This document shows, in pieces, positions 45,537 to 55,871 of a DNA stretch of 64,000 bases. A program made the position numbers and the translations under genes. The number at the start of each line of letters is the position of its first letter. Position 1 is the first letter of the stretch. The notes beneath the pieces were generated by a model. That model saw only the letters and a list, made by a program, of their open reading frames with translations, had not been told where the DNA came from and did not search any database. Location of the stretch: the NCBI RefSeq assembly GCF_901709675.1, contig NC_051095.1, positions 25,118,456 to 25,182,455 on the forward strand, written 5' to 3'. This stretch comes from Syngnathus acus. Its lineage: Eukaryota; Chordata; Actinopteri; Syngnathiformes; Syngnathidae.

Positions 45537-47408
45537 CTTGGGCACTGGATTTGATGTTTTTTGAAAACAGCCGCTATCTCGTCAAATGTTTTGTCAGCCA
45601 GTTTAGTCGGGGCAATGAAACTGCGGAGCAAGTCGTAGATATTCGCGTCCATCTCATTCCAACGAACCCGGATATTAGCAGATCCGCCGCCCTATGCTTC
45701 ACGGAAACGTGGCTCAACGAACACATACTTGACCATGCCGTACAGCTGCCTGGATTTTGTCTCCTACGCGCCAATCGCAGCACTGCGCTCACGGGGAAAA
45801 CAAAGGGAGATGGTCTATGCTTCTACATTAAGAAAGGTTGGTGTACTGATGTCACAGTGTTGAAAGAGTCTTGCAGCCCTCTCTTAGAGACAGTTTTCAT
45901 AAACTGCCGGCCGTTTTATTCACCACGGGAATTCTCCTCGATCGTAATGGCGGCTGTTTACATTCCACCACACGCACGTGCGATCGAAGCCACGCAGCTG
46001 CTGGCTGACCAGATAACAGACGTGGACAAAAAACTCCCAAACTCACTGACCATTTATTTGGGTGATTTTAACAGAGTAAACCTCACACACGAACTCCCAA
46101 AATACAGACAGCACATCACGTGTCCCACCAGAGGCACACAGACACTGGACCACTGGTACTCAGTAATAAAGGACGCATATCGCTCTGTGCCACGTGCAGC
46201 TTTAGGACTCTCGGACCACTGATCCCAACCTACAGGCAGATATTAAAAATGTCTAAGTCTGTGGTGAGGACTGTGAGGAAATGGACAGTGGAGTCAACGC
46301 AGGACCTCCAAGCCTGCTTTGACTGCACCGATTGGGGTGTTTTTGAAGCTGCAACTTTAGACCAGCATGAACTCCTCGACACTGTGACATCATACATCAG
46401 CTTTTGTGAGGACTTGTGTGTGCAGACTGACACCTTCTGCACGTACAACAACAACAAACCGTTGTTTACACCAAACCTCAGGATGTTGCGCAAAGCCAAG
46501 GAGGAGGCCTACAAGAGTGGGAACCGTGACCTGTTCAGGCAGGCCAGGAACATACTGACCCGAGAGATCAGGAAAGCTAAGACAAGCTATGGGCAGGGCT
46601 TGGAGAGACACCTCTCTGCCAACCCTGATCCCTCATCAGTGTGGAAGGCCTGCAGAGCATTGCGGGTTTCAAGAGACCAACCCCCTATCCTGTGGAGAAC
46701 CCAAGGCTTGCAAACTAGCTAAACAGGTTTTACTGCAGGTTTGACCGGTCCAACCACACAACAGGACCTCCTGCATCACAATCAACATCCACCCCACCCC
46801 CCCACAACCCCCCTGTTCACACCTCCATCACCGTTAACACCTACTCTCTCTCTTTCAGAAGTCGCGTCCGCACTTCAAATCTGCGAGGCGGAGGTGTGTC
46901 AGATGTTCCGGAGACAGAAGTTCAGGAAGGCACCAAGCCCGGCCCAGACCTTTGCACGGATCTTCAACCGTTCCCTGGAGCTGTGTGAGGTGCCTTCGTG
47001 CTTCAAAAGCTCCACCATCGTACCGGTGGCCAAGAAGCCCGCCATTACAGGATTGAATGATGACAGACCCGTTGCCCTGACATATGTGGTCATGAAGTCT
47101 TTTGAGAGGCTAGTGTTGAGCCACCTGAAGGACATAACAGGCCCCCTGCTCGACCCTCTGCAGTTTGCCTACCGGGCAAACAGGTCGGTGGATGATGCGG
47201 TCAACATGGGACTGCACTACATCCTGTGACACCTAGACACCCCAGGAACGTACGCCAGGATCCTGTTTGTGGACTTCAATTCGGCGTTCAACACCATTGC
47301 TCCCGATATCCTCCACCAGAAGCTCACTCAGCTCGCGGTGCCTACCTACACCTGTCAGTGGATCACCAGCTTCCTGACCAACAGGAGACAGCAGGTGAGG
47401 CTGGGGAC

Positions 47409-47767
47409 CAATGTTCCCTCTAAGCTGCGCGCGTGCGCAATCGCGCACTGCCCGCACGTTCTCAGCGCACAAGAAATCTATCCAGCGCATAAACATCCCC
47501 CGCACCCCCCCCGCCCCCCCGAAGCGAAGCGAACGCGCAGCGTTTAACGCCCCATTTGCACACACACACCCCGAAGCGAAGCGAACACGCAGCGTTGGAC
47601 GCCCCATTAGCACCCCCCCCCCCGAAGCGAAACGAACACGCAGCGTTGGACGTCCCATTAGCACCCCCCCCCCCCCGAAGCGACCTGATGTTGCTCACTG
47701 TAGTCCTCAGTTTGCTCAGGGAGCTTGTGTCTATGCCCAGATACATGAAAAATTAGAGGGAACATTG
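47409..47767 (+). mobile_element. hAT MITE with C-rich minisatellite
   Basis: Inverted repeats caatgttccctctaa and ttagagggaacattg with an exact 8-bp duplication ctggggac (47401-47408, 47768-47775). 359 bp. About 47503-47680 is an array of units with cgcagcgttggacgtcccat and tagcac followed by C runs; it is the reverse complement of the array in the element at 40699, although the terminal repeats are unrelated. No transposase. Confidence 0.9.
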
Positions 47768-47949
47768 CTGGGGACCATCACATCCGACACCCGAACCACC
47801 AGCACTGGCGCCCCCCAGGGGTGTGTACTCTCCCCAATGCTCTTCTCTCTCTCTACACCCATTGCGCTTCAGGCGACTCTTCTGTGAAGCTCGTAAAGTA
47901 TGCGGAAGACACCACTCTCATCGGACTGATCCGGGACGGTGACGAGACT

Positions 47950-49983
47950 CCAAGATTCAAGATTCAAGAGTTTTTATTCGCCATGTTTGAGCGTGCCAAA
48001 CAAGGAATTTGACTTCGGTAAAACACACCCTCTGTTCAACATATAGGTGACTAACAACACTCAGGACATGTGAATAATGGCAAAAACAGTGTAGACAAAT
48101 TCAAAAGGTGTGAAGAGCAGGATGTTATTGCACAGTAATGCCTCTGAGACTCTATGAGTGGTGTGAGTTCATCAGAGCAACAGCCCGGGGGAAGAAGCTG
48201 TCTCGGTGTCTGCTGGTTTTGGCGTACCGAGCTCTATAACGCCGTCCGGAGGGGAGTAGTTCAAACAGACTGCAACCTGGGTGAGAAGGGTCTGTAGAGA
48301 TGTTCCTTGCACGTTTCCTGGTCCTGGACAGGTACAAGTCTTGGATAGATGGGAGGTTGATTCCAATGATCTTTTCTGCAGTCCTGATTGTCCGTTGCAG
48401 TCTGTGCTTGTCTTGTTTGGAGGCTGATCCAAACCAGACAGTGATGGAGGTGCAGAGGACAGACTGGATGATGGCAGTGTAGAAAGTCTTCAGAAGCTCT
48501 CGCGGCAGGTTGAACTTCTTGAGCTGTCTCAGGAAGTACAGCCTCTGCTGGGCCTTCTTCCGGACAGAGTCTATGTGGCCGGTCCATTTCAGGTCCCGAG
48601 AGATTGTGGTTCCCAGGAACTTGAAGGTGTCTGTGGAGAGAATAGTATTACTGCGGATAGTGAGGGGTAAAAGTGGTGAAGGGTCTCGCCTGAAATCCAC
48701 TGTCATCTCCACGGTCTTGAGCGGGTTCAGCTCCAGATGGTTTTGGTTGCACCAGTGGACCAGCCGCTCCACCTCCTGTCTGTACGCAGTCTCATCACCG
48801 TCCTGGATCAGTCCGATGAGAGTGGTGTCGTCTGCATACTTCAGGAGCTTCACAGGAGAGTCATCTGAGGAGAAATCATTGGTGTAGAGAGAGAAGAGCA
48901 GTGGGGAGAGGACGCACCCCTGAGGGGCTCCAGTATTGGTGGTCCGGGTGTCAGATGTGATGCCCCCCAGCCTCACACGCTGTCTCCTGTCGGTCAGGAA
49001 GCTGGTGATCCACTGACAGGTGGGGGCAGGCACCGCAAGCTGGATGAGCTTCTGTTGGAGGATGTCAGGAGCGATGGTGTTGAACGCCGAGCTGAAGTCC
49101 ACGAACAGGATCCTGGCGTACGTTCCTGGGGTGTCCAGGTGGTGCAGGATGTAGTGCAGTCCCATGTTGACCGCATCATCCACTGACCTGTTTGCCCGGT
49201 AGGCAAACTGGAGGGGGTCAAGCAGGGGGCCCGTGACCTCCTTCAGGTGGTTCAGCACTAACCTCTCGAAAGATTTCATGACCACAGATGTCAGTGCGAC
49301 GGGTCTATAGTCATTCAAAGCTGTGATGGCGGGCTTCTTGGCCACTGGAACGATGGTGGAGCTCTTGAAGCACGAGGGCACCTCACACAGCTCCAGAGAA
49401 CGGTTGAAGATCCGTGCAAAGGTGGGCGCCAGCTGTTCAGCGCAGACTTTCAAGCAGGAAGGTGACACGCCGTCTGGGCCCGGTGCCTTCCTGGTCTTTT
49501 GTCTCCGGAACATCTGGCGCACTTCCTCCTCGCGGACCTGGAGTGCGGGTGCGGCCTCTGCAAGAGAGAGAGTGGGTGACAACGATGATAGAGGTGTGGA
49601 CAGAGCAGTTGTGGGGAGAGGTGAGTATGTAGATTGTGCTGCAGGAAGTCCCGTTGTGTGGGAGGACCGATCAAACCTGCAGTAGAACTTATTCAGCTGG
49701 TTAGCAAGCCTTGGGCTCTCCACAGGACGGGGGGTTCGTTTCTTGTAGCCCGTGATGCTCTGCAGACCTTTCCACACTGTTGAGGGATCAGGATTGGCAG
49801 AGAGGTGTCTCTTCAGGTTCTCCCCGTAACACCTCTTGGCTTTCCTGACCTCTCGGTTCAGTGTGTTTCTGGTCTGCCTGAACAGGTCGCGGTCGCCGCT
49901 CCTGTAGGCCTCCTCCTTGACTTTGCGCAGCCTCCTGAGGTTCGGTGTAAACCAAGGTTTGTCGTTGTTGTACGTGCAGAAGA
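47950..49983 (-). mobile_element. L2 LINE, family B, copy 4 (5' truncated, inverted)
   Basis: Inserted in L2-B copy 3 in the opposite direction, with probable 6-bp duplication gagact (47944-47949, 49984-49989). The tail on the minus strand is aataaaaactcttgaatctt repeated. It is truncated just before CTYNNDKPWFTPN, so lacks the endonuclease. Its coding frame is uninterrupted, which marks it as the youngest family B copy here. Confidence 0.9.
48152..49981 (-). CDS. L2-B reverse transcriptase, open frame lacking the endonuclease
   Basis: An open frame of about 609 codons runs from the truncation point to the stop at 48152. Conserved parts in order: WFTPNLRRLRKVKEEAY, RKAPGPDGVSPSCLKVCAEQ, CFKSSTIVPVAKKP, YRPVALTSVVMKSFERLV, motif A LFVDFSSAFNTIAPD, GAPQGCVLSPLLFSLYTND, motif C LLKYADDTTLIG with both aspartates, and the C-terminal domain LYFLRQLKKFN ... 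RYRARYAKTSRHRDSFFP. The L2 reverse transcriptase copies its RNA at a nicked target; without an endonuclease or a promoter this copy cannot move by itself. No natural start codon is implied, since the 5' end is a truncation. Confidence 0.85.
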   Translation of the reverse strand, partial: FCTYNNDKPWFTPNLRRLRKVKEEAYRSGDRDLFRQTRNTLNREVRKAKRCYGENLKRHLSANPDPSTVWKGLQSITGYKKRTPRPVESPRLANQLNKFYCRFDRSSHTTGLPAAQSTYSPLPTTALSTPLSSLSPTLSLAEAAPALQVREEEVRQMFRRQKTRKAPGPDGVSPSCLKVCAEQLAPTFARIFNRSLELCEVPSCFKSSTIVPVAKKPAITALNDYRPVALTSVVMKSFERLVLNHLKEVTGPLLDPLQFAYRANRSVDDAVNMGLHYILHHLDTPGTYARILFVDFSSAFNTIAPDILQQKLIQLAVPAPTCQWITSFLTDRRQRVRLGGITSDTRTTNTGAPQGCVLSPLLFSLYTNDFSSDDSPVKLLKYADDTTLIGLIQDGDETAYRQEVERLVHWCNQNHLELNPLKTVEMTVDFRRDPSPLLPLTIRSNTILSTDTFKFLGTTISRDLKWTGHIDSVRKKAQQRLYFLRQLKKFNLPRELLKTFYTAIIQSVLCTSITVWFGSASKQDKHRLQRTIRTAEKIIGINLPSIQDLYLSRTRKRARNISTDPSHPGCSLFELLPSGRRYRARYAKTSRHRDSFFPRAVALMNSHHS

Positions 49984-50432
49984 GAGACTGCGTACAGACA
50001 GGAGGTGGAGCAGCTGGTCCACTGGTGCAGCTAAAACCACCTGGAGATAAACCTGCTCAAGACCATGGAGATGACAGTGGACTTCAGGAGAGACCCTTCG
50101 CCACTCCCACCCTTCACCATCCTCAGTAATGCTATTCCCAATCTCCTGGGACCGAAATGGACCGGCCACATAGACTCGGTCCGGAAAAAGGCCCAGCAGA
50201 GGTTGTACTTTCTGAGACATCTCAGGAAGTTCAACCTGCCACAGGAGCTGCTGAAAACCTTCTACACTGCCATCATCCAGTCTATCCTCTGCACCTCCAT
50301 CACTGTCTGGTTTGGATCGGCCACCAAACAAGACAAGCACAGACTACAACGGACAATCAGGTCAGCGGAAAAGATTATCGGGACTAATCTCCCATCCATC
50401 CAAGACTGTCCAGGACCACGAAACGTGCAAGT

Positions 50433-51229
50433 TGTCCGTCGTCGGAGCTCGTTCCAGCGCCATCGGCTCCGCGACCGCCGTCGGACTTCGTCCCAGCAAC
50501 GCCGGACCCGCAGCCGTCGCCGGACCTCCTGCCAGCGGCGCCGGACCCGTGGCCGCCATCGGGCCCCACCCCAGCGTCGCCGGATCCGCGGCATCACCGG
50601 GCCTCGTGCCAGCAATGCCGGACCCGCTATCACGAGGCCAACCTGGTGCCCGGCCAACATGGCGCCCGGCCAACATGGCACCCGGCGACTTCTACCCATC
50701 GCTCTCGGAGGCTTCCAAAGTGGACCGGACGCAGTTCATATACAATCTGGGGGACTACGAGTATTGCGAAAACATGGAGTCCGTTTTATAGGATCTGGCT
50801 TTTTGCCGAGGAACTTGATCGTCCCTTGCCGTATTTCACGGCCACCGACATGGTCATCCTCAACGGGCAAGGGGGCATTTTTGCTAGTGTGACTGACGCT
50901 CGCTCAGAGGACATCCAAGCAAAGTTTCATGGTGAGTTTCCATGGGAAGATAAAGTGGGGGATTTTTGTCATTCTATTTATATACAACATAATGGTCTTC
51001 ATTATTCATTCAACCCGGATGTGAGTGAACGCTGGCGCGACTTGCTGCCGTTGCTCTCCGGTCATTTTTTAACGTTTTGCTTTGATTTTCTGCAAAGTCT
51101 GCAGCAGATCACTCAATTTTGATGATCGTGGTACTGTTGGTTTTCATTTTATTTTATGTCTGTACGGCGACCTTGAGTGCCTTGAAAGGCGCCTTATAAA
51201 TAAAATGTATTATTATTATTATTATTATT
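50433..51229 (+). mobile_element. ORF-bearing retroposon of unknown family
   Basis: Inserted in L2-B copy 3 with a short duplication aagt (50429-50432, 51230-51233) and a 3' end ggcgcc, ttataaataaaatg and (att)n, a LINE-like tail. The first 250 bp are an imperfect GC-rich array of ccggacc units. Then comes a coding stretch: MAPGDFYPSLSEASKVDRTQ, NLGDYEYCENMES, a one-base frame shift near 50780, then WLFAEELDRPLPYF, MVILNGQGGIFASV and WRDLLPLLSG, stop at 51120-51122. I recognise no domain; there is no reverse transcriptase or endonuclease. It would need enzymes from another element. Confidence 0.6.
50646..51122 (+). pseudogene. Unrecognised ORF of the retroposon
   Basis: About 150 codons from ATG at 50669 or nearby to 51122 when the shift near 50780 is allowed for. 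The upstream region in the frame ending at 50791 is Ala/Gly/Pro-rich. The C-terminal half is hydrophobic and aromatic (HFLTFCFDFLQSLQQITQF). No motif that I know. Whether the shift is mutation or a programmed event cannot be told from one copy. Confidence 0.45.
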
Positions 51230-51336
51230 AAGTAACATCTCCGCAGACCCTTCTCACCCAGGACACAGTCTGCTCAAACTCCTCCCCTCCGGATGGCGTT
51301 ACAGAGCGCTGTACGCCAAAACCAGCAGACACAGAC

Positions 51337-51783
51337 TGTCACGACTCGTCTCTGATCATTTTATTGTGTATAGGTTGTCATGGTTTCTGTCCGCGTCTCT
51401 GTGTACTCGCCCCTCCGTTCCCGTGTCTACTCACAATCTATGTACTCATCATAGTCACCTGCCTCTCGTTACCTGTCGCGTATTTAAGTCCTTACTCGCC
51501 CCTCCCTTCCTGTGTCTACTCACAATCTATGTACTAATCACAGTCACCTGCCTCTCATTACCTGTCGCGTATTTAAGTCCTGTCTGTGTGTCAATCCCTT
51601 GTCGGATTATTCTCGTCTTTGTCTGTCGATTCTGTTTCCGTTAGCAAGCCCTGTCGGTCAGTCAGTCCCGTCGTTGTTTTGTTAGGCCGTTATGTTAGTG
51701 TGTTTATTCCAACACCCCTTTCCCTCAATAAACCCTGGTCCAAGCTGCATTTGGTCACCCTGGCTCCATTTCTATCCGTGACA
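51337..51783 (+). repeat. Solo LTR (Gypsy-like), copy 2, duplicated promoter
   Basis: Starts tgtcacgactcg, ends tatccgtgaca, flanked by acagac (51331-51336, 51784-51789). Related to 33871-34312 through ggttgtcatggtttctgtcc, cacctgcctctc and aataaaccctggtccaagct. An 89-bp block including the TATA-like tatttaag is present twice, with TATA at 51481 and 51570. Confidence 0.87.
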
Positions 51784-52016
51784 ACAGACACAGCTTCTTT
51801 CCCCAGGCTGTTGCTCTGATGAACTCACACCACTCATAGAGACTCAGAGACATCACTGTGCAATAACATCATGCTCTCACCACTTCAATGTTGTTAGTTA
51901 CCTGAATGTAGACAGTCACTTAAATGTTGTACAGAGGCTGAGATCAACCGGAGTCAAATTCCCTATTTGGCATGCACAAACTTGGTCAATAAAGCTGATT
52001 CTGATTCAGATTCTGA

Positions 52017-52143
52017 TAACACAGAGTAGGACTGCCACTTTCCTTTCATTGTCGATCTCATTAGCAAGGCAATACAGTTCAACTTGTTCACATAAGCTGT
52101 CCAGTCCTCAATGGTGCTATCAAAGTTCTCAATTACTTGAAGT
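52017..52143 (-). pseudogene. Ty3/Gypsy gag fragment
   Basis: The minus strand reads IEDWTAYV and, after a one-base shift, QVELYCLANEIDNERKVAVL and LCV. The pattern EDW..Y.E..E.Y..AN.I....K.AVLL is typical of Gypsy capsid domains. It is only about 40 residues, with no flanking LTR seen. Confidence 0.6.
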
Positions 52144-52278
52144 TTTTTTTTTTTTTTTTTAATTAAAAAGGATCGAAATTTAACATGTTTTTTACTCTTT
52201 AAATATAATTAATTAAGTGAAAAAAAATCAACTGATTATTTAGCTCTAAAATTAAAAATTTTACACTGAGACAACATA

Positions 52279-53947
52279 CCGTAATTTCCGGACTATAAGC
52301 CGCGACTTTTTTCCAAGATTTTGAACCCTGCGGCTTATAGTCAGGTGCGGCTTATATAAGGATTTTTTTCGTGATTTTTGTGATGACTTGATCACTTTTA
52401 TACACTGCGGTATCTTGAAGAAAAAAACAACAACAAAAATACTATTTTGAAACACTACTATGGCTGCTGCTTATTCTGGCTGTGTTGCTTGTGACTATTA
52501 TGAGCTAGGTGACCTGCGTCAAAGGGCTCTAAACCCTTTCTCTTACTCTGCCATGTGACTCAGAGATTACACAAAGCAGTGGCGCTGTTTGGACCATCTG
52601 CATTGTATTAAAACCCAATCAATCAGCATTTAAATTAAATTCTTCTGACATTTTGCTCACCAAAAACAAGTTGTAATGAACGTGAAGTTTTAATGCATTT
52701 TATTCAGAAGGTTACTTTGAACCCCGAGGCTTAAATGGCGGCGTGGCGTATTTATGGATTTTTACGGCCTCCAGGGGGCGCTCTAGCAGGAAGCAAGAGC
52801 GAGACAGACGAAGAAGAGATAATGCGCCGAAGAAGACGTGCTAGTTTGTGTTTTGAACATTTCGCGCATCACGCACACACTCTCATCATGGAAAACACAC
52901 AAAGAAATGCATTTGATGCAGCTTTTAAGTTAAAAGCAATCGATTTGGCTGTCAAAGAGGGAAATAGAGCTTAAATGGCGGCGCGGCGTATTTATGGATT
53001 TTTACGGCCTCCAGGGGGCGCTCTAGCAGGAAGCAAGAGCGAGACAGACGAAGAAGAGATAATGCGCCGAAGAAGACGTGCTAGTTTGTCAAGACGGACA
53101 TTACTGACAGGAAGCTTTTATACACAAACCGTCATTATGGGGGACAAAAGAAATGCATATGATGCCGTTTTTAAGCTAAAGGCAGTCGATGTTGATGACA
53201 TTGTGTTGCGTCACCCTTTTCTTTATTTCGTGGTCCCGTCTACTCTGGAGCTATACGTGTCGCTCGCTAGTTTAATGTAATTTAGCGCTTCGTGCATGAA
53301 TAAAATTAGCATGAACAGACCCTCATCACACTCGAAGAAATGCATAAAAGCGACGACAAAAGAGAGACTGAGACTGTGTGGCGAAGGATATCTAACGCTA
53401 TTCCAATCGGACACTGAGGAGGAAGACTTCGATGGTTTCAGTGCACAGGAGGAAGATGAAGATGGCTCTTTTTTTACTTTTACTGGTATGTTTTTTAACG
53501 AGCCCTGTTGGTGCTGTACTACCGTGTTGCTGCTGTGTTGCTGCTGTGTTACCCCGCGTCTCAGTGACTTTTACCGGTATGTTTTTTTTAATCCAGCCCT
53601 ATTAGTCTTGTGTTACTTCCGTGTTGCTGCGGTATTACTGCCGCGTCACAGGCAGTGTTTGGAAAGAAATGTTAAGGTATGTTATTAAAACTTTAAAAAA
53701 GCTTTCTGTGTCCTGTCTTTCTTTGTTAATAACTCGCGTGCACACTTCCGTGTTGCTGCGGTACTACTGCTGCGTCACAGGCAATGTTTAGAAAGACATG
53801 TTAAAGTATGTTATTAAAACTTTAAAAAGGCTTTCTGTGTACTGTCTTTCTTTGTAAAAAACGCGTGTGTACGTGCGGCTTATATAAGAAAAAAACTAAA
53901 ATATCCCCGAATTTTAGCTGGTGCGGCTTATAGTCCAGAAATTACGG
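52279..53947 (+). mobile_element. Pogo element E with transposase remnants
   Basis: TA at 52277-52278 and 53948-53949, ends ccgtaatttccggactataa and complement. It encodes pieces of a pogo/Tigger-type transposase: two tandem N-terminal starts 240 bp apart (ATG at 52735 and 52975, both MAA.RIYGFLRPPGGALAGS) followed by AFDAAFKLKAIDLAVKEGNR in the first and AYDAVFKLKAVDV in the second. That is the start of the helix-turn-helix DNA-binding region. An acidic C-terminal piece (FQSDTEEEDFDGFSA) is at 53403-53447. The catalytic DDE part is deleted. It is the element that links the TA-flanked, ccgtaatttt-ended family to pogo. A 124-bp duplication lies at about 53622-53870. Confidence 0.83.
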
Positions 53948-53949
53948 TA

Positions 53950-54704
53950 ATTGGTATTAGCCGATCACATTCATGGATCGGAACAATCTTTTAAATTCAT
54001 GTGTTGTGTCAAGCATAAGGAGGACATTTCCACAGATTGATTACAAAGGCTACCATTAAAACTCATGGACGTAAATACAATTTCATGCCAATAAATAATA
54101 CACCCGTTGTTGTTCTATGATGTCATATGTACATCTATGCAATTTCGTATGCATGATTTTGTACTTTCATTGCTATGTTGTAATTAGACTTTTCTCGTGG
54201 CTCTGTGGCGGCCTCTCAACGTCCTCATTCACAGAGTCCCCCCGAGTCAGACGATACTCATTCAGGCTGTCATCACTGCGTGTCTGTCTCCAACTCTGCG
54301 GCCTTTTCAGCCCACTCTGTCTGTGTCTTAGCGGTCACCAATGACTCGCAGTTCTGCACCATCGCAGCATGCATGGTCAGAATTGTCACGGCCACCTCAT
54401 CCTGAATATAACTACACTCCTGAAAATATGATGACATCAAAAATATTTATCATGCAAAGTACTTTATTGTTTGAGATGGAGATGATGGTAACTTACATAA
54501 CATGTAACCACAATTAAAATATTATAAAAACTAAATAATACCATCGAAAAATGTGGCTCTAAATAAAAATAAATCATAATTTACGTTGGTATTGTTAGCT
54601 GTATGTACCTCAAGAAAAGAAAATGAATTAGTGTTAGCCTTTTGATGTCTTTTTGATCAAATCAAGACTGCCATGATTCCATCCATACATTATTTATTTA
54701 CCAA
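53950..54704. other. No feature recognised
   Basis: AT-rich sequence. A slightly GC-richer part at 54200-54400 has frames of up to 75 codons on the plus strand with no recognisable domain. Confidence 0.5.
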
Positions 54705-55871
54705 CACTGATCCAATTACTTTTTTACAATAACGAGTAAAGTAAGGTATTACAATTGCAAAAACAGTAATTAGATGACTCATGTTACTCACCCACATGCA
54801 GGCTGCGTCACTGCGTTACTAAATAGTGATTTTGTTTTGTGAGACTGTCTCATGAAAATGACGTGTGAGCGGCGTGACGACAGTGACAACAGTTCCATGC
54901 AGCGTTTAATACTCTGAAGTACTGATATTAATTTGCGTTTGAATCTTTAAAAGCAGAAAAAAACATTCGTGTTTTATGGGCGCGGAAATGTGAGACTCAC
55001 CGAGGTACCATTGGATTCGCCCAATGACATGCCCGCTGCGGTTATCACGTGCAATTCCACCAGGCAAACCCACGAGGGCCACTCTCTCTGAAACTAGACT
55101 TAAGAGCGACAGGACTTTGTGCAGCTGAACTGAAGAAGCTCGTCGCTGGCTATACTGTTAAGGACATGTTATCTATATATCCACCGTAGACTCTGAATCA
55201 TTCTGACGTATTGTAGAAAAAATACAGATATAACACCACTGTTTCACTCACTGAAAAGAAAAAAAAAAAGCAAAAAACATATGGCCTTGTCTGGGTAGCC
55301 ATAAAATAAGAATGGAATAAGACCCTAACTGTGGAATTCAAATTTTTTTTTTGGTTAACTCATTATTTCTCCTCTCTCACCCACTGTTAAAAGATGTAAA
55401 TGGTAATAATTTGTACAGTCAAGGAAGGCTTATTTACATCTTATTTGAGGATTTATATTTTATATGCTGGAATAAGTAGAAATATAAGTTAACAGACTTT
55501 ATTTCATTAAAACATGATGAAATGTGCAAAACATATGTTTAAAGTCAAAGTCAGAGGCTGATGCATTTAATTTAATTTTTGCTTGAGCCAATGTCCATAT
55601 TGATCAAAGATTGAAACTCATTAAAAACGTTTTTAAAAAGACAGTTTAATTTTTTTCAATATTATATGATGGAATATGCAAAAAGAGTAGAATTAGGTTG
55701 AAAGGCTTTATTGCTTATTGCGTATTCATGTTGTGCATCATGTTTTTGAAAACTAACTAAAGTAAACAAAATGACCAATTACTTTTGAAAATGAGTAATC
55801 ACTAGACCTTTTGGAGAAGTAATCAGTAATCAGAATCTAATTATTTTGTCTAAGTAACTTGACCGAGGCTG
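54705..55871 (+). mobile_element. Non-autonomous hAT element, 'tactttt' family
   Basis: An exact 8-bp duplication tttaccaa (54697-54704, 55872-55879) flanks imperfect inverted ends cactgatccaattactttt and the complement of cagcctcggtcaagttactt. The sequence taacgagtaaagtaaggtat just inside is typical of this hAT group. No transposase. Middle is AT-rich. Confidence 0.82.

Larger units (their letters stand above)
45612..52016 (+). pseudogene. L2 LINE, family B, copy 3, with four nested insertions
   Basis: A 5'-truncated L2 starting in the endonuclease (SRSAALCFTETWLNEHI, IYLGDFNRVNL), through a frameshift near 46220 into the RT ([35 protein letters not shown], motif A near 47265). It was then interrupted by a hAT MITE (47409-47767), an inverted L2-B copy (47950-49983), an ORF-bearing retroposon (50433-51229) and a solo LTR (51337-51783). 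Its own tail ends at 52016 with aataaagctgattctg. The catalytic motif reads YAED instead of YADD. Each insertion is bracketed by matching L2 sequence, which proves the nesting. Confidence 0.9.

Noticed and set aside
45254-45545. Cys/Val-rich and His/Thr-rich ORFs
   Set aside because: Artefacts of the (GT)n and (CG)n tract.
50262-50699. Arg- and Gly-rich minus-strand ORFs
   Set aside because: Antisense of the GC-rich array in the retroposon; no domain.
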